Assembly (NCBI RefSeq): GCF_020736705.1
Contig: NZ_CP085990.1
Span: 620,001 to 684,000, forward strand
From: Psychrobacter sanguinis
Lineage (GTDB): Bacteria > Pseudomonadota > Gammaproteobacteria > Pseudomonadales > Moraxellaceae
Direction of reading: 5' to 3'
DNA: 64,000 nucleotides
Shown here: positions 38,831 to 47,727 of the stretch, piece by piece
How the letters are laid out: every line of letters begins with the position of its first letter
How positions within the stretch are numbered: position 1 is the first letter of the stretch
Notes under the pieces: model-generated
The model's database searches: none
Told to the model about the DNA's origin: nothing
The model's input: the letters and a program-made list of their open reading frames with translations, nothing else
Translations under genes and position numbers: made by a program

Positions 38831-39939
38831 CTGACATTCTCTCCAAAGGCTAACCCCGCAAGCCCTGCGGTTAAAATATTTTTGGCAGCATTGATATCAC
38901 GGTCATGGGTAGTTTTGCATTCAGGGCAATCCCAATGCCGTGTATCAAGTGTCAAAAAATTCAAGGTATATCCACAGTTGGAACAGCGTTTAGAGCTTGG
39001 GAAAAATTGGTCTATCTTAGAGATAGTCCGACCAGCCCAGTCCGCTTTGTATTCCAACTGGTTAACAAAGTTACCCCAACTGGCGTCAGCGATATGCTTG
39101 GCCAGCTTAGGATTTTTAATCATGTTTTTTATTCGAAGCGATTCAACACAAATAACTTGGTTTTCGTTTATTAATTTGCGGGACAACTTGTGCAGGTTAT
39201 CCAATCGACAATCGGAGATTTGGGCGTGAATACGAGCAACTCTCATCTTAGCTTTAGCGCGATTAGCCGAGCCGAGTTTTTTACGACTTAAGGCGCGCTG
39301 GGCTTTGGTGAGTTTAGTGGCGTATTTAGCAGTCAGGCGAGGATTGTCGATTTTAATACCGCTATCGGTAACAAACAGGTGTTTAATGCCAACATCAATA
39401 CCGATATTGCTATCAGACTTTGGCAAGACCTGATTTTCAAACTCGCACAGGCACGATACAAAGTAACGTCCTGCACAATCTTTGGAAATGGTAATGGTGC
39501 TTGGTGCGCTTGGCAGTTGCCTAGACCAACGTATATCAAGCGGCTCTTTGCTTTTGGCAATGTAGATTTTACCGTCCCTGTATTTAAAGGCGCTTTTGGT
39601 AAATTCAGCCGATTGTTTATGAGTTTTCTTTTTGAATGTTGGATATTTGGCACGACCCTCAAAGAAGTTCTTAAAAGCCGTTTGTTGGTGTCTAAGAGCT
39701 TGTTGTGTGGGAACGCAAGAGACATCATTCAAAAAAGCAAATTCAGGTTGTTTTTTCAATTCAGTCAATTGAGCACTTGCTTGAATATAGCCTATTTTTG
39801 CCTTGCTTTGGTAATACTCATCAGTACGCCAGCGCAATATCGTGTTATAGACAAACCGCACGCAGCCGAACGTTTGAGCAAGCAGTTTAGCTTGTTCATC
39901 AGTTGGGTAAAAGCGGAATTTATAAGCACGATGTTTCAT
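38821..39939 (-). CDS. tnpB: TnpB, RNA-guided DNA endonuclease (element 2)
   Basis: A 372-residue OrfB_IS605 family protein. Catalytic RuvC residues are D182 in NIGIDVGIKHLFV, E266 in VICVESLRIKNM, and D348 in HDRDINAAKN. Zinc ribbon Cys are C319, C322, C338 and C341. The start MKHRAYKFRFYPTDEQAKLLAQTFGC is typical. It is complete. It belongs to a different subgroup from element 1: the last part (LTAGLAGLAFGENVSLV) resembles the common enterobacterial-type OrfB tail. Confidence 0.92.
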   Translation of the reverse strand: MKHRAYKFRFYPTDEQAKLLAQTFGCVRFVYNTILRWRTDEYYQSKAKIGYIQASAQLTELKKQPEFAFLNDVSCVPTQQALRHQQTAFKNFFEGRAKYPTFKKKTHKQSAEFTKSAFKYRDGKIYIAKSKEPLDIRWSRQLPSAPSTITISKDCAGRYFVSCLCEFENQVLPKSDSNIGIDVGIKHLFVTDSGIKIDNPRLTAKYATKLTKAQRALSRKKLGSANRAKAKMRVARIHAQISDCRLDNLHKLSRKLINENQVICVESLRIKNMIKNPKLAKHIADASWGNFVNQLEYKADWAGRTISKIDQFFPSSKRCSNCGYTLNFLTLDTRHWDCPECKTTHDRDINAAKNILTAGLAGLAFGENVSLV

Positions 39940-39976
39940 ATTTCACATTTTATCATTGATAATGTGAGTAATCAAT

Positions 39977-40169
39977 CAGGGCAATCGCACTATAGAAAAT
40001 ACTCGTTTTAAATTAGATTTGCTAAATTAAAGCAAGTGAAAAGTTAGGGAATATAACTAAAATCCTTTTATATATCTTGTATTTTTATTATTGGCAGCTA
40101 ACAACATCTGCAAAAGGTCAATAATTAATTAAAATGTGGCTAAAATTGATTTGTAGTGCGATTGCCCTG
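39977..40169. mobile_element. Small non-coding inverted-repeat element (MITE 1, 193 bp)
   Basis: It has perfect 16-bp terminal repeats (CAGGGCAATCGCACTA and its complement) and a 10-bp target duplication AGTAATCAAT at 39967-39976 and 40170-40179. It contains no gene. It ends 76 bases before the modA start and could influence its promoter. A relative with similar ends lies at 55829-55957. Confidence 0.85.
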
Positions 40170-40245
40170 AGTAATCAATATTTCATCACTATGGTGTTTT
40201 CTTCATGCTCTAGAGCCCATGGTACGAACACTCTAAGGACCAAAG

Positions 40246-41148
40246 ATGAATCTTAACCTAAAACTTATCGCCACCTTGCCTTTTTATTTACTATTGGCCA
40301 GTTGTTCTAATGACGCTAAAACTGCACAGACACACCCAGACAGTCAATCAGAGACCTCAACACAACATTCCACTGACGTATTGCGTATTGCTGCCGCTGC
40401 TAACCTAGCAGGCGTATTACCTGCTGTGATTGACGTCTATGAAACCTCTGATACTCAAACTAGCAAAAACCAAAAACCAAAAATTGAAGTGACTTATGCC
40501 TCTTCCGGTAAGCTGTTTGCTCAAATCAACTCTGGGGCACCCTACGATATTTTTTTATCAGCCGATCAAGATTTCCCAGCAAAATATGCGCAGCAGCAAA
40601 CCAGTGCTAATGCTACGGTACAAACGCCTTTTACCTATACTCGTGGGCAATTGGCACTGTATAGCAGTAATCATGACTTAGGTACATTGAAAACCTTAGA
40701 TAAAGCTAGCTTACAACAGCTGTTTATCACTCAGCCTAGCGAAAGTAAAACCTCTATTAAAATAACTTTGGCCAATCCTGAACTGGCCCCGTATGGCGCA
40801 TCTGCAAAATCTTTTTTACAACAGCAAGGGCTATATAACACCTTAAGTAATAAAAAAGTCTTGATTCAAGCAGAGAATATTGGACAAACCTTTCAATATG
40901 CGCATACAGCTACCACTGATTATGGCTTCGTGGCATTGTCGCAATTAATTAGTGCCAAAGTAGCAGATTCCAAATACATCATCCTACAGCCAGAGAGCTA
41001 TCCGGCCATCTTGCAAGATGGTATTGTCATTCGTAACAGTACCCAAGCGACTGATTTTACTAATTATTTACGATCTGAGCCTGCACAAAAGTTATTTGCT
41101 GAGGCCGGTTATTTACCGGTTGGATCAACCACATCGGCCACTAGTTAA
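40246..41148 (+). CDS. modA: Molybdate ABC transporter substrate-binding lipoprotein ModA
   Basis: A 300-residue periplasmic binding protein. The lipobox LLLASC gives lipidation at C20, unusual for ModA, which is more often a free periplasmic protein. The mature part has VLRIAAAANLAGVLPAVIDVYE, VTYASSGKLFAQINSGAPYDIFLSADQDFPAKYA, and TDYGFVALSQL, the ModA fold. It captures molybdate or tungstate and delivers it to ModB. It lies 138 bases upstream of modB and next to the cofactor genes that consume the metal. Confidence 0.9.
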   Translation: MNLNLKLIATLPFYLLLASCSNDAKTAQTHPDSQSETSTQHSTDVLRIAAAANLAGVLPAVIDVYETSDTQTSKNQKPKIEVTYASSGKLFAQINSGAPYDIFLSADQDFPAKYAQQQTSANATVQTPFTYTRGQLALYSSNHDLGTLKTLDKASLQQLFITQPSESKTSIKITLANPELAPYGASAKSFLQQQGLYNTLSNKKVLIQAENIGQTFQYAHTATTDYGFVALSQLISAKVADSKYIILQPESYPAILQDGIVIRNSTQATDFTNYLRSEPAQKLFAEAGYLPVGSTTSATS

Positions 41149-41286
41149 TAAGAGTAGCCACTAATGATATTTTAAAGTCTATAACCATGTAGAGTCCGCT
41201 TTATACTAGGTAAATCGAGCAAATATTGCTATGCTGTGTGAGTATCTTTAATTCAATGCTTTAAGCCTTGTGGTATTGCCCAACCT

Positions 41287-42042
41287 ATGTCGCTTCTCTC
41301 CCCTCACTTATCAGACATGTTGCAGCCGCTGTGGCTCAGTATTAAGCTTGCCAGCATTACCACTTTGTGCCTTTTGATCTTTGCTACACCGGTGGCGTAT
41401 TGGCTCGCCAAACCGTCTTCAACCATCCTAATAGCCCGCATTAAAATCATGCTAATGGGCGTAATTGCTATGCCTTTGGTATTGCCACCGACTGTGCTTG
41501 GGTTCTATTTGTTGTTATTGATGAGTCCCAATTTTGCCTTAGGTAAATGGATGATGGCCCATAACATTGGCACTTTAGCATTCACTTTTGAAGGGTTAGT
41601 GATCGGCTCTATTGTCTATTCTCTACCTTTTTATGTGCAGCCAGTATATGCTCAATTCTTACGTATTCCCAAAAGTGTCAGTGACATGGCGTTATTGTTA
41701 GAACCTAGCCGTTTGCGTCGCTTTACTGCTGTCGCTTTACCCCAGGCCAAGGCAGGTATCATTTTAGGCAATCTGATTAGCTTTGCTCATACCATCGGCG
41801 AATTTGGCGTGGTATTGATGATTGGCGGCAGTATCGCTGGAGAAACCAAGGTAATTTCTATCGCCATCTATGAGCAAGTTGAAGCCCTCAATTACGAGAT
41901 GGCACATACCATGTCACTGTTATTGATTGCTTTGGGCATCGTTCTCGTGGCTTTGATTGCCAGTGTTAACAATAAGGTTAATCGCCCTTTTAATAAAATT
42001 AATACTCATAAAAACGTTACCAAACTCACTTTAAAAGACTAA
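41287..42042 (+). CDS. modB: Molybdate ABC transporter permease ModB
   Basis: A 251-residue inner-membrane permease with five or six membrane segments. The family features are MPLVLPPTVLGFYLLLLMSP near residue 60 and the EAA loop near residues 140-165 (LLEPSRLRRFTAVALPQAKAGIILG), followed by SFAHTIGEFGVVLMIGG. ModB pairs with the ATPase ModC, which normally follows directly, but here the next feature is a minus-strand terminator and no ATPase gene is seen in the window. ModC must come from elsewhere, or the transporter borrows another ATPase. Confidence 0.9.
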   Translation: MSLLSPHLSDMLQPLWLSIKLASITTLCLLIFATPVAYWLAKPSSTILIARIKIMLMGVIAMPLVLPPTVLGFYLLLLMSPNFALGKWMMAHNIGTLAFTFEGLVIGSIVYSLPFYVQPVYAQFLRIPKSVSDMALLLEPSRLRRFTAVALPQAKAGIILGNLISFAHTIGEFGVVLMIGGSIAGETKVISIAIYEQVEALNYEMAHTMSLLLIALGIVLVALIASVNNKVNRPFNKINTHKNVTKLTLKD

Positions 42043-42061
42043 AAAACCAGCCGAAGCTGGT
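42041..42061 (-). terminator. Rho-independent terminator for the moa genes (minus strand)
   Basis: Read on the minus strand, ACCAGC-TTCG-GCTGGT is followed by TTTTTT, 60 bases after the moaE stop. The stable TTCG loop adds confidence. The plus strand has no T run, so it serves moaE rather than modB. Confidence 0.85.
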
Positions 42062-42119
42062 CTAATACTGTCTTGTATTAAAGCGTCTTGCATTAAACGA
42101 TTTCTAAATCATAAAGTCT

Positions 42120-42635
42120 TTAACCATTGTTACTCAGCCATTTAGAAGGCTCATCTTGGTAATATTCTTGTTTCCATACTGGAATGTCCGCCTTAATGGT
42201 ATCAAGAATCCAACGGCATGCATCAAAGGCTGGATAACGGTGCTTAGATGACACACCAATCCAGACCGCCATATCGCCAATCTCTAACGCCCCGATACGA
42301 TGAATCGCCACCGCATTTTCGATATCAAATAAGCGTTTAGCTTCTGCAATAATCAGCTTACCTTGGTTAATCGCCAATTTCTCATAGCCATAATAAGTTA
42401 AGCGGGTGACTTTGCTGTCATTATTATGATTGCGCACCCAACCTTCAAACGTGGCTAAGGCTCCGCATTGCTCGTCTTGCAAGAAGTCTTTAATACGCTG
42501 CTCGTCAATCGCTTCATCCAATAGAGCAAAGCCTTGGGTTTGAGCTATCTGATACGCTTCTTCTACGGTATGTGAGAGGCTACTTGCCTGCTGATGAGGC
42601 TGATTGGCAGTGTCCAAATCAGTTTGACTGTCCAT
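42120..42635 (-). CDS. moaE: Molybdopterin synthase large subunit MoaE
   Basis: A 171-residue catalytic subunit of molybdopterin synthase. Conserved parts are CGALATFEGWVRNHN, VTRLTYYGYEKLA, IHRIGALEIGDMAVWIGVSSKHRYPAFDACRWILDTIKADIPVWKQEYY, including the catalytic Lys residues and the final WKxE. It uses MoaD thiocarboxylate to put two sulfurs on cPMP. The first 35 residues are an extra polar tail. It is the last gene of the minus-strand run and follows moaD by 75 bases. Confidence 0.94.
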   Translation of the reverse strand: MDSQTDLDTANQPHQQASSLSHTVEEAYQIAQTQGFALLDEAIDEQRIKDFLQDEQCGALATFEGWVRNHNNDSKVTRLTYYGYEKLAINQGKLIIAEAKRLFDIENAVAIHRIGALEIGDMAVWIGVSSKHRYPAFDACRWILDTIKADIPVWKQEYYQDEPSKWLSNNG

Positions 42636-42710
42636 TGTGTGACTCCAAAAAACATTTCTCTAAATAGCTTTTATCTAAACAGCTTTCTCATAGCCAGTTA
42701 AAACTAACGT

Positions 42711-42953
42711 CTAGCCACCGGCCACAGGGGGAATAAAAGCAATGGTGTCACCATCTTTAATGGCCTCATCCCAACTGGCAAACTCATCGTTAATCGCCAC
42801 TCTTAATTCTGCAGGCTGTTGTCGAAACTGGTAGCGATTTTGCAGGCTGTCATACAGCTCAGTTAAACTGGTACCCGTCTCTAGTGTAAGCGACTCACTG
42901 CCTTTATGTGACTTATCTGCCAAACTGGCAAAGTATAAAACGGTAATATTCAT
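42711..42953 (-). CDS. moaD: Molybdopterin synthase sulfur carrier MoaD
   Basis: An 80-residue ubiquitin-like protein that ends in VAGG; the last Gly is adenylated by MoeB-type enzyme and then becomes a thiocarboxylate. The IAFIPPVAGG end is diagnostic. It is the partner of MoaE, encoded just downstream. It lies 72 bases after moaC. Confidence 0.93.
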   Translation of the reverse strand: MNITVLYFASLADKSHKGSESLTLETGTSLTELYDSLQNRYQFRQQPAELRVAINDEFASWDEAIKDGDTIAFIPPVAGG

Positions 42954-43025
42954 AGTTCTCTCAATATAATAATTTCAATTTGTCTTCGACTTAATATTTA
43001 ACACCCAATACTTAATGCTCAGTGT

Positions 43026-43577
43026 TTACGCACTTTGGTAGTCTGATTTGCCACCTATCTTAGTGACTAGGCGAATATCATTAATAATGATGTCGTGTGA
43101 TAACGCCTTGGTCATGTCATAAATCGTTAGACAGGCGACGCTCACGGCCGTTAACGCTTCCATTTCCACGCCCGTCTTATGGGTCACTCGCACTGTGGAC
43201 TCTACCCGAATGGCACTCTGTTCATCCTCATACTTAAAGCTTAAACCGATTTTATCTAAAGGAAGCGGATGACACAGTGGAATTAAATCATGCGTACGTT
43301 TTGCCGCCATAATACCTGCTATATGCGCTGTCTGAGTGATACTACCTTTCTTAATCAGTCCATCCGCCGCTTTAATCTCGGTATAAATATCTTTTGGGAA
43401 AATCACATAGCCTTGTGCCACTGCTTCACGTGTGGTCACCGTCTTATGACCCACATCCACCATGTGAATGTCACCATCCGCATCCAGATGTGACAGTTTT
43501 GTAGATTGCTTTGAAGATTGTTTTTCAGTTGGTTCTAATGACGGTTGATGGTTAGATTCGGATACTGACTTTGACAT
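43026..43577 (-). CDS. moaC: Cyclic pyranopterin monophosphate synthase MoaC
   Basis: A 183-residue enzyme that with MoaA turns GTP into cPMP. The motifs are HMVDVGHKTVTTREAVAQG, KRTHDLIPLCHPLPLDKI, and the catalytic VTHKTGVEMEALTAVSVACLTIYDMTKA with its Lys, Glu and Asp. An N-terminal tail of about 30 Ser/Gln-rich residues precedes the core. It follows mobA by 124 bases. Confidence 0.94.
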   Translation of the reverse strand: MSKSVSESNHQPSLEPTEKQSSKQSTKLSHLDADGDIHMVDVGHKTVTTREAVAQGYVIFPKDIYTEIKAADGLIKKGSITQTAHIAGIMAAKRTHDLIPLCHPLPLDKIGLSFKYEDEQSAIRVESTVRVTHKTGVEMEALTAVSVACLTIYDMTKALSHDIIINDIRLVTKIGGKSDYQSA

Positions 43578-43701
43578 AATTGAGGTTAATCCAATAGCAT
43601 TTTAGAGAGGAAGGTGGTGGTTATAAGAGGTCTATTTAAGCAGTAAGTTAAAAAGTGAAGTTAGAAAATAAAAATATACAACAGCGTTTATCATTAAGCG
43701 G

Positions 43702-44466
43702 TTATGACGGTAAACTTTGGCAGGCCTGTTTAAACTGTTCCGGAGTATTTAGGTTAGATAAGGCGTACCAAGACTCTGGCATAGCGACGTGTTGACAAAT
43801 AGGCTTAATAAACCCCATTACTCGCCGCTCTCCCGCATCTAAATAAGTTTGTAGAGTCTCAGCCACGCTGAGTTGATACAGTCCCAATAGTGGATACACT
43901 CGCTCATTGTCCGTCAAACAATAGACTTGAGGACAGGCATTCTGGGTTACAGCTTGTTGGCCTGCATTTACTACTGGTTGAGCAGTTGTCTCTATAAACT
44001 CAGTAACCTGTTTCCAGATATCAGTCGCTGAAATCAAACTATCACAACTCACCACAAGCATCCATTGAGAAATATCGCTAGCATCCGTCAGCATAGCTTG
44101 ACCAGTGACAGGCACGTATAGCAATTGCTGCATGGCAGACAATATCGCCCCTAATGGCCCTGCTGAATGCTTGTGCTTAGCATCTGGATGGCTACTCTGC
44201 GGTTGGTAGTCTTCAACATGGATAAGCGAAGTAACAGCATCCTCTATTTGAGTGCTGAATCCCTGTCCATTATCAGCGATCAGAATCGGTACGCCAAGCT
44301 GACTGGCACGCTGCACATGATAATCCAGTAAGCTCTGTCCAGAAGGCAAGGTCAATAACGCTTTAGGAGAGCCCATACGAGTTGATAAGCCACCGGCTAA
44401 GATGACTATTCCCGCCAGCCCCACCAACTCACTTTTACTTAACTCTAGAGACAGTGGATTAGTCAT
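43702..44466 (-). CDS. mobA: Molybdenum cofactor guanylyltransferase (MobA-like)
   Basis: A 254-residue nucleotidyltransferase with the GTP-binding loop GIVILAGGLSTRMGSPKALL near residue 18 and the metal-binding Asp in WMLVVSCDSLI near residue 132. It would attach GMP to the cofactor to make the bis-MGD form used by nitrate reductase and DMSO-reductase-type enzymes. It overlaps moaB by eight bases (start inside the moaB end), so the two are coupled. A MocA-type cytidylyltransferase is possible but less likely. Confidence 0.83.
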   Translation of the reverse strand: MTNPLSLELSKSELVGLAGIVILAGGLSTRMGSPKALLTLPSGQSLLDYHVQRASQLGVPILIADNGQGFSTQIEDAVTSLIHVEDYQPQSSHPDAKHKHSAGPLGAILSAMQQLLYVPVTGQAMLTDASDISQWMLVVSCDSLISATDIWKQVTEFIETTAQPVVNAGQQAVTQNACPQVYCLTDNERVYPLLGLYQLSVAETLQTYLDAGERRVMGFIKPICQHVAMPESWYALSNLNTPEQFKQACQSLPS

Positions 44467-44986
44467 GACCGGGGTTAATACGCATTAAATGCGGTACAAA
44501 GTTACACGGACCCGTACGACTGTCTAACTGCTCTTTAATAATCTGCGTCCACCCAGTACGGCAAGCGCCAGACGAGCCTGGTAGGCAGAAAATAACCGTA
44601 TTATTGGCCATACCGGCAATAGCGCGTGATTGAATGGTCGACATACCAATCTCATCCTTTGAAATTAAACGGAACATCTCACCAAAGCCATCGACTTCTT
44701 TATCAAACAATACGCTAACCGCTTCTGGCATGCTGTCACGGATATAGAAGCCAGTCCCACCGGTAGTAATTACTGCATGCACCTCAGGATCGGCAATCCA
44801 GTCACTAATCACGGCACGGATTTTGTAAATATCATCAGTAATTAATTGACGGTCGGCCAATTTGTGACCCGCTTCTCGTAGCGAGTCTGCTAGGTATTGA
44901 CCTGATGTGTCTTCTGCCAAAGTACGGCTATCAGAAACCGTCAACACAGCCACATTTAATGGGGTAAATATTTTTTCTTTTGACAT
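44459..44986 (-). CDS. moaB: Molybdopterin adenylyltransferase-like protein MoaB
   Basis: About 175 residues of the MoaB/Mog fold: VAVLTVSDSRTLAEDTSGQYLADSL at the start, then HAVITTGGTGFYIRDSMPEAV and FCLPGSSGACRTGWTQIIKEQLDSRTGPCNFVPHL. It binds molybdopterin and may adenylate it before metal insertion by MoeA. The frame is open upstream to 45073, but those 29 residues are not MoaB-like; the Met in MSKEKIFTPL (44986) fits the family start. It follows moaA by about 120 bases and overlaps mobA. Confidence 0.9.
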   Translation of the reverse strand: MSKEKIFTPLNVAVLTVSDSRTLAEDTSGQYLADSLREAGHKLADRQLITDDIYKIRAVISDWIADPEVHAVITTGGTGFYIRDSMPEAVSVLFDKEVDGFGEMFRLISKDEIGMSTIQSRAIAGMANNTVIFCLPGSSGACRTGWTQIIKEQLDSRTGPCNFVPHLMRINPGHD

Positions 44987-45108
44987 AAAAACGGCCTTAT
45001 CGTTAAAACAAAATAAAATGAAATCAAAAAACTGAACGGGATAACCCACTTTAAAAGAGTAACCCCAAAACAACTTGCTACTAATAATTATTGACTGGCT
45101 AATATAAG

Positions 45109-46458
45109 TTAACCACCAATCATAGATAAGTTATTCATAATGCCACTATTGGACTCAGCCAAATGATGATGCTCAGGTTTAATCGGCATAAATTGATGCA
45201 ATACCTTTATTAGCCCCGCCACATCTTGCTGCTGTAAATACTCTCGAATGTCATAGTTGCCTTGGTCAAACAAACACAAATGTACTTTGCCCAAGCTACT
45301 CACCCGCAGTCGATTACAGCTGTCACAGAAATGAGCCGCATAGGGGGCAATCATACCAATTCGGCCCACATAATCAGGGTGGCTATATTCTATCGCTGGA
45401 CCATCATTCTGAGAGCGCTCATGAGGTTGCCAGCCATTATTTAGCAAATATTCGGTTATTAAGGTTGACTGCGCATGCTGTGCAAAAAACAAATCACTGT
45501 TATCACTGGTCTGCATAAATTCGATAAAACGATAGGTCACTGGGCGCGTTTTTACATACTCTAGAGCGGATAACAGGCTGTCGTAAGCGGTATTTTCCAT
45601 CAAGATGCCATTTAGCTTAAGCTTGATGTCTGTGGTTTGTAGCAAGGTGTCCATATCTTCAAGAAGTTGCGGCAAAATATCAAAGCCTGTCATCTGCTTA
45701 AACGTGGCAGGATCAAAGCTATCGACACTGATATTCAATTGATCTAGGCCAGCTTGCTGCCAATTAGCAATATGCTTACCCAACTTATAGCCATTACTGG
45801 TCATTGCCACGGTTTCAATACCTGGGGTTGCCTTTATCAATCGTATAATGTCAGTCACATCTTTACGAATGGAGGGCTCGCCGCCCGTTAAGCGAACTTT
45901 TTTGGTGCCTACCTGAGCAAATGCCTTAATCAACACTTCAATCTCAGGCAAGGTCAATTCATTATCCGGACGCTTCCCTTGATAGCCATTGGGTAAGCAG
46001 TAGCCACAGCGGAAATTGCAAAAGTCAGTAATCGACAGGCGCAAATAGGTCAACCGACGCGAGAAACCATCAGTCAACAACCCTTCACCATTGGTAGAGT
46101 CAGTAGCCGTAGCGTTAGAAGACAGTGAAGCAGTAACACCCTTGGCATCTTTAAAGACTTTAGCGTCTTTAGCAGCTTTATTGTTTTTAGCGGTGTTAGT
46201 ATTTGTCGCGATTTTAGGGTTGCTAGTCACGTTACGCCAGGTAGCCGCTTTGGAAACTTTATTTTGATAAGAAAAAGGAACATTAATCAAAGCTGCTAAT
46301 GAAGAAGTACTGCGAGAATAAGGGGTATTGTGGTAGGCCGTATTAACAGATGAGTTTAGGTCATGACCATCAAACATAACTGAATTGGGGGTAGGTGTAT
46401 ACAGTCTAGCTTTCCCTAGGTTGGATTTGAGAGGGGTCATATTGGATACCGTGATCAT
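45109..46458 (-). CDS. moaA: GTP 3',8-cyclase MoaA with a long N-terminal extension
   Basis: A 449-residue radical SAM enzyme. The first Fe-S cluster motif is CNFRCGYC near residue 146, followed by RLTGGEPSIRKD; the C-terminal second cluster has FCDSCNRLRVSSLGKVHLC, and the protein ends in the GG needed for activity. It catalyses the first step from GTP to cPMP. Residues 1-125 are an unusual low-complexity extension (Asn, Thr, Ala, Lys-rich with KDAKVFKDAK repeats) before the normal MoaA start at RRLTYLRLSITDFC. An internal start would be expected for a standard 325-residue protein; no ATG is present close to that point, so the extension is probably real. Confidence 0.92.
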   Translation of the reverse strand: MITVSNMTPLKSNLGKARLYTPTPNSVMFDGHDLNSSVNTAYHNTPYSRSTSSLAALINVPFSYQNKVSKAATWRNVTSNPKIATNTNTAKNNKAAKDAKVFKDAKGVTASLSSNATATDSTNGEGLLTDGFSRRLTYLRLSITDFCNFRCGYCLPNGYQGKRPDNELTLPEIEVLIKAFAQVGTKKVRLTGGEPSIRKDVTDIIRLIKATPGIETVAMTSNGYKLGKHIANWQQAGLDQLNISVDSFDPATFKQMTGFDILPQLLEDMDTLLQTTDIKLKLNGILMENTAYDSLLSALEYVKTRPVTYRFIEFMQTSDNSDLFFAQHAQSTLITEYLLNNGWQPHERSQNDGPAIEYSHPDYVGRIGMIAPYAAHFCDSCNRLRVSSLGKVHLCLFDQGNYDIREYLQQQDVAGLIKVLHQFMPIKPEHHHLAESNSGIMNNLSMIGG

Positions 46459-46856
46459 CTAAAGTTAATGTGCTCTAAGCATTGCCTCAGGTTGTGAATG
46501 GAATCTTTATAAAAAAAGAATAATAACAAAAAGCGTATTAAATATTTATGGTCATAAACAGATAAAGAAGGGTAAATGCAACCGAGTGCTACTTTCGTAG
46601 ATTTAACAAGGTGAATGCGGTCACTCTTTATGTTGTCTATGCTTAAACTTTATGATTAGATTATAACAGGTCGAGGGGTAATAAATACTCACCCTAATGG
46701 GGATCACGATTACCACTCCTCTACCTCTTTAGTAGTATAGGTTATAGATAGGGATTAAAAATAGTGTGCTAAAGCTATGTTTTGTTGTGCCTCTACTGTC
46801 ACTCTGTTAAAACATGCACGCTCGCTATTGAAATTAAGGTTCTGGTGAAGGTTCTA
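46459..46856. other. Spacer upstream of moaA without a gene
   Basis: This 398-base stretch contains no convincing frame. On the minus strand a good -10 box (TATAAT near 46660-46667) lies about 200 bases upstream of moaA, with no clear -35. I looked for the moco riboswitch that precedes moaA in E. coli and did not recognise it. The right part ends at the IS5 element. Confidence 0.5.
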
Positions 46857-47698
46857 GGGCGTGTCCCTAATTTGAAAAATACAGTAAAGCCTTATTTTAA
46901 TCCTATATATCAACAAAATATAGGGAAACTCAAGCCATGGCGAGAACAGTAATAACTGACAACATATGGGAACAACTACAAACAACAATGAAGGCTCACG
47001 GTTGCCATCAATGGAAGAATGACCGCACCGTAATGGAAGCCATACTTTGGAAACTAAGAACAGGTGCTCCATGGCGAGACATACCTACCGAACTAGGTTC
47101 ATGGAAAACCGCTTATAACCGCTTTAATCGATGGTCTAAAAAAGGGCTATGGCAGAATTTTTTTTTGACCTACGAACACAAACTGATAAAGAATGGGTAT
47201 TCATTGACGGAAGTTATGTACGGTGTCATCAACATGCAAGTGGAGCTCGGCGTGGTGAAGAGCGAGCAATTGGACTCAGTCGTGGCGGAAACACGACAAA
47301 AATACACTTATGTGTGGACGCGCATGGAAATCCGATCGATTTTAAAATCACTGGGGGTGAAGTGCACGACAGTCAAGTTGCAAACGACCTAATAGAAGTG
47401 ATTGAACAGGCAGAATATTTTATAGCTGATAAAGGATACGATTCGCAGAAAATCAGAGATAAAGCGATAGAACATGGCATGAGAGCGGTTATTCCTAGAA
47501 GAAAAAATACGAAACAACCTAACCCAGAGTTTGACAGTTACCTTTATAAATTACGCCATCTAGTTGAAAATATGTTCGCTCAATTAAAGCATTTTCGCAG
47601 TATAGCAACACGCTATGATAAGCTAGCACGCAATTTTAAATCTATGCTTTACCTAGCTTGTACTATTATTCACTGTAGGTTAAATTGAGGACACGCCC
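46857..47698 (+). mobile_element. IS5 family element (IS427-like), copy 2, intact (842 bp)
   Basis: Terminal repeats GGGCGTGTCC at both ends and a TA duplication (46855-46856 and 47699-47700). It is nearly identical to the element at 21621-23503 but not interrupted. It lies between moaA and moeA. Confidence 0.92.
46937..47688 (+). CDS. IS5 family transposase (two frames joined by slippage)
   Basis: OrfA (46937-47392) starts MARTVITDNIWEQLQTTMKAHGCHQWKNDRTVMEAILWKLRTGAPWRDIP, the DUF4096-type DNA-binding half. OrfB (open from 47149 to 47688) carries the DDE half: FIDGSYVRCHQH, LCVDAHGNPIDFKITGGEVHDSQ, FIADKGYDSQKI and the late YKLRHLVENMFAQLKHFR with the Glu. The shift occurs at a run of nine T at about 47158-47167. 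Both frames are intact. Confidence 0.9.
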
Positions 47699-47727
47699 TA
47701 GTATTGGTAGCTAAACTCATATAGCAG

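Larger units (their letters stand above)
38731..39970 (-). mobile_element. IS200/IS605-group element with TnpB only (element 2)
   Basis: The right end is marked by a hairpin at about 38743-38765 (CCCTCC with GGAGGG-like pairing on the minus strand) followed by GGAGGTCAAA. The left side has a small hairpin at 39944-39966 (CACATT / AATGTG). A small inverted-repeat element has inserted beside the left end at 39977. No tnpA is present. Confidence 0.65.

Noticed and set aside
39379..40011. 210-codon plus-strand frame opposite TnpB element 2
   Set aside because: It is the complement of a well-supported TnpB gene, with no domain or ribosome site.
46459..46856. Molybdenum cofactor riboswitch upstream of moaA
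   Set aside because: I looked for the conserved stem pattern of the moco RNA in the leader on the minus strand and did not see it. Only a -10-like TATAAT box was found.
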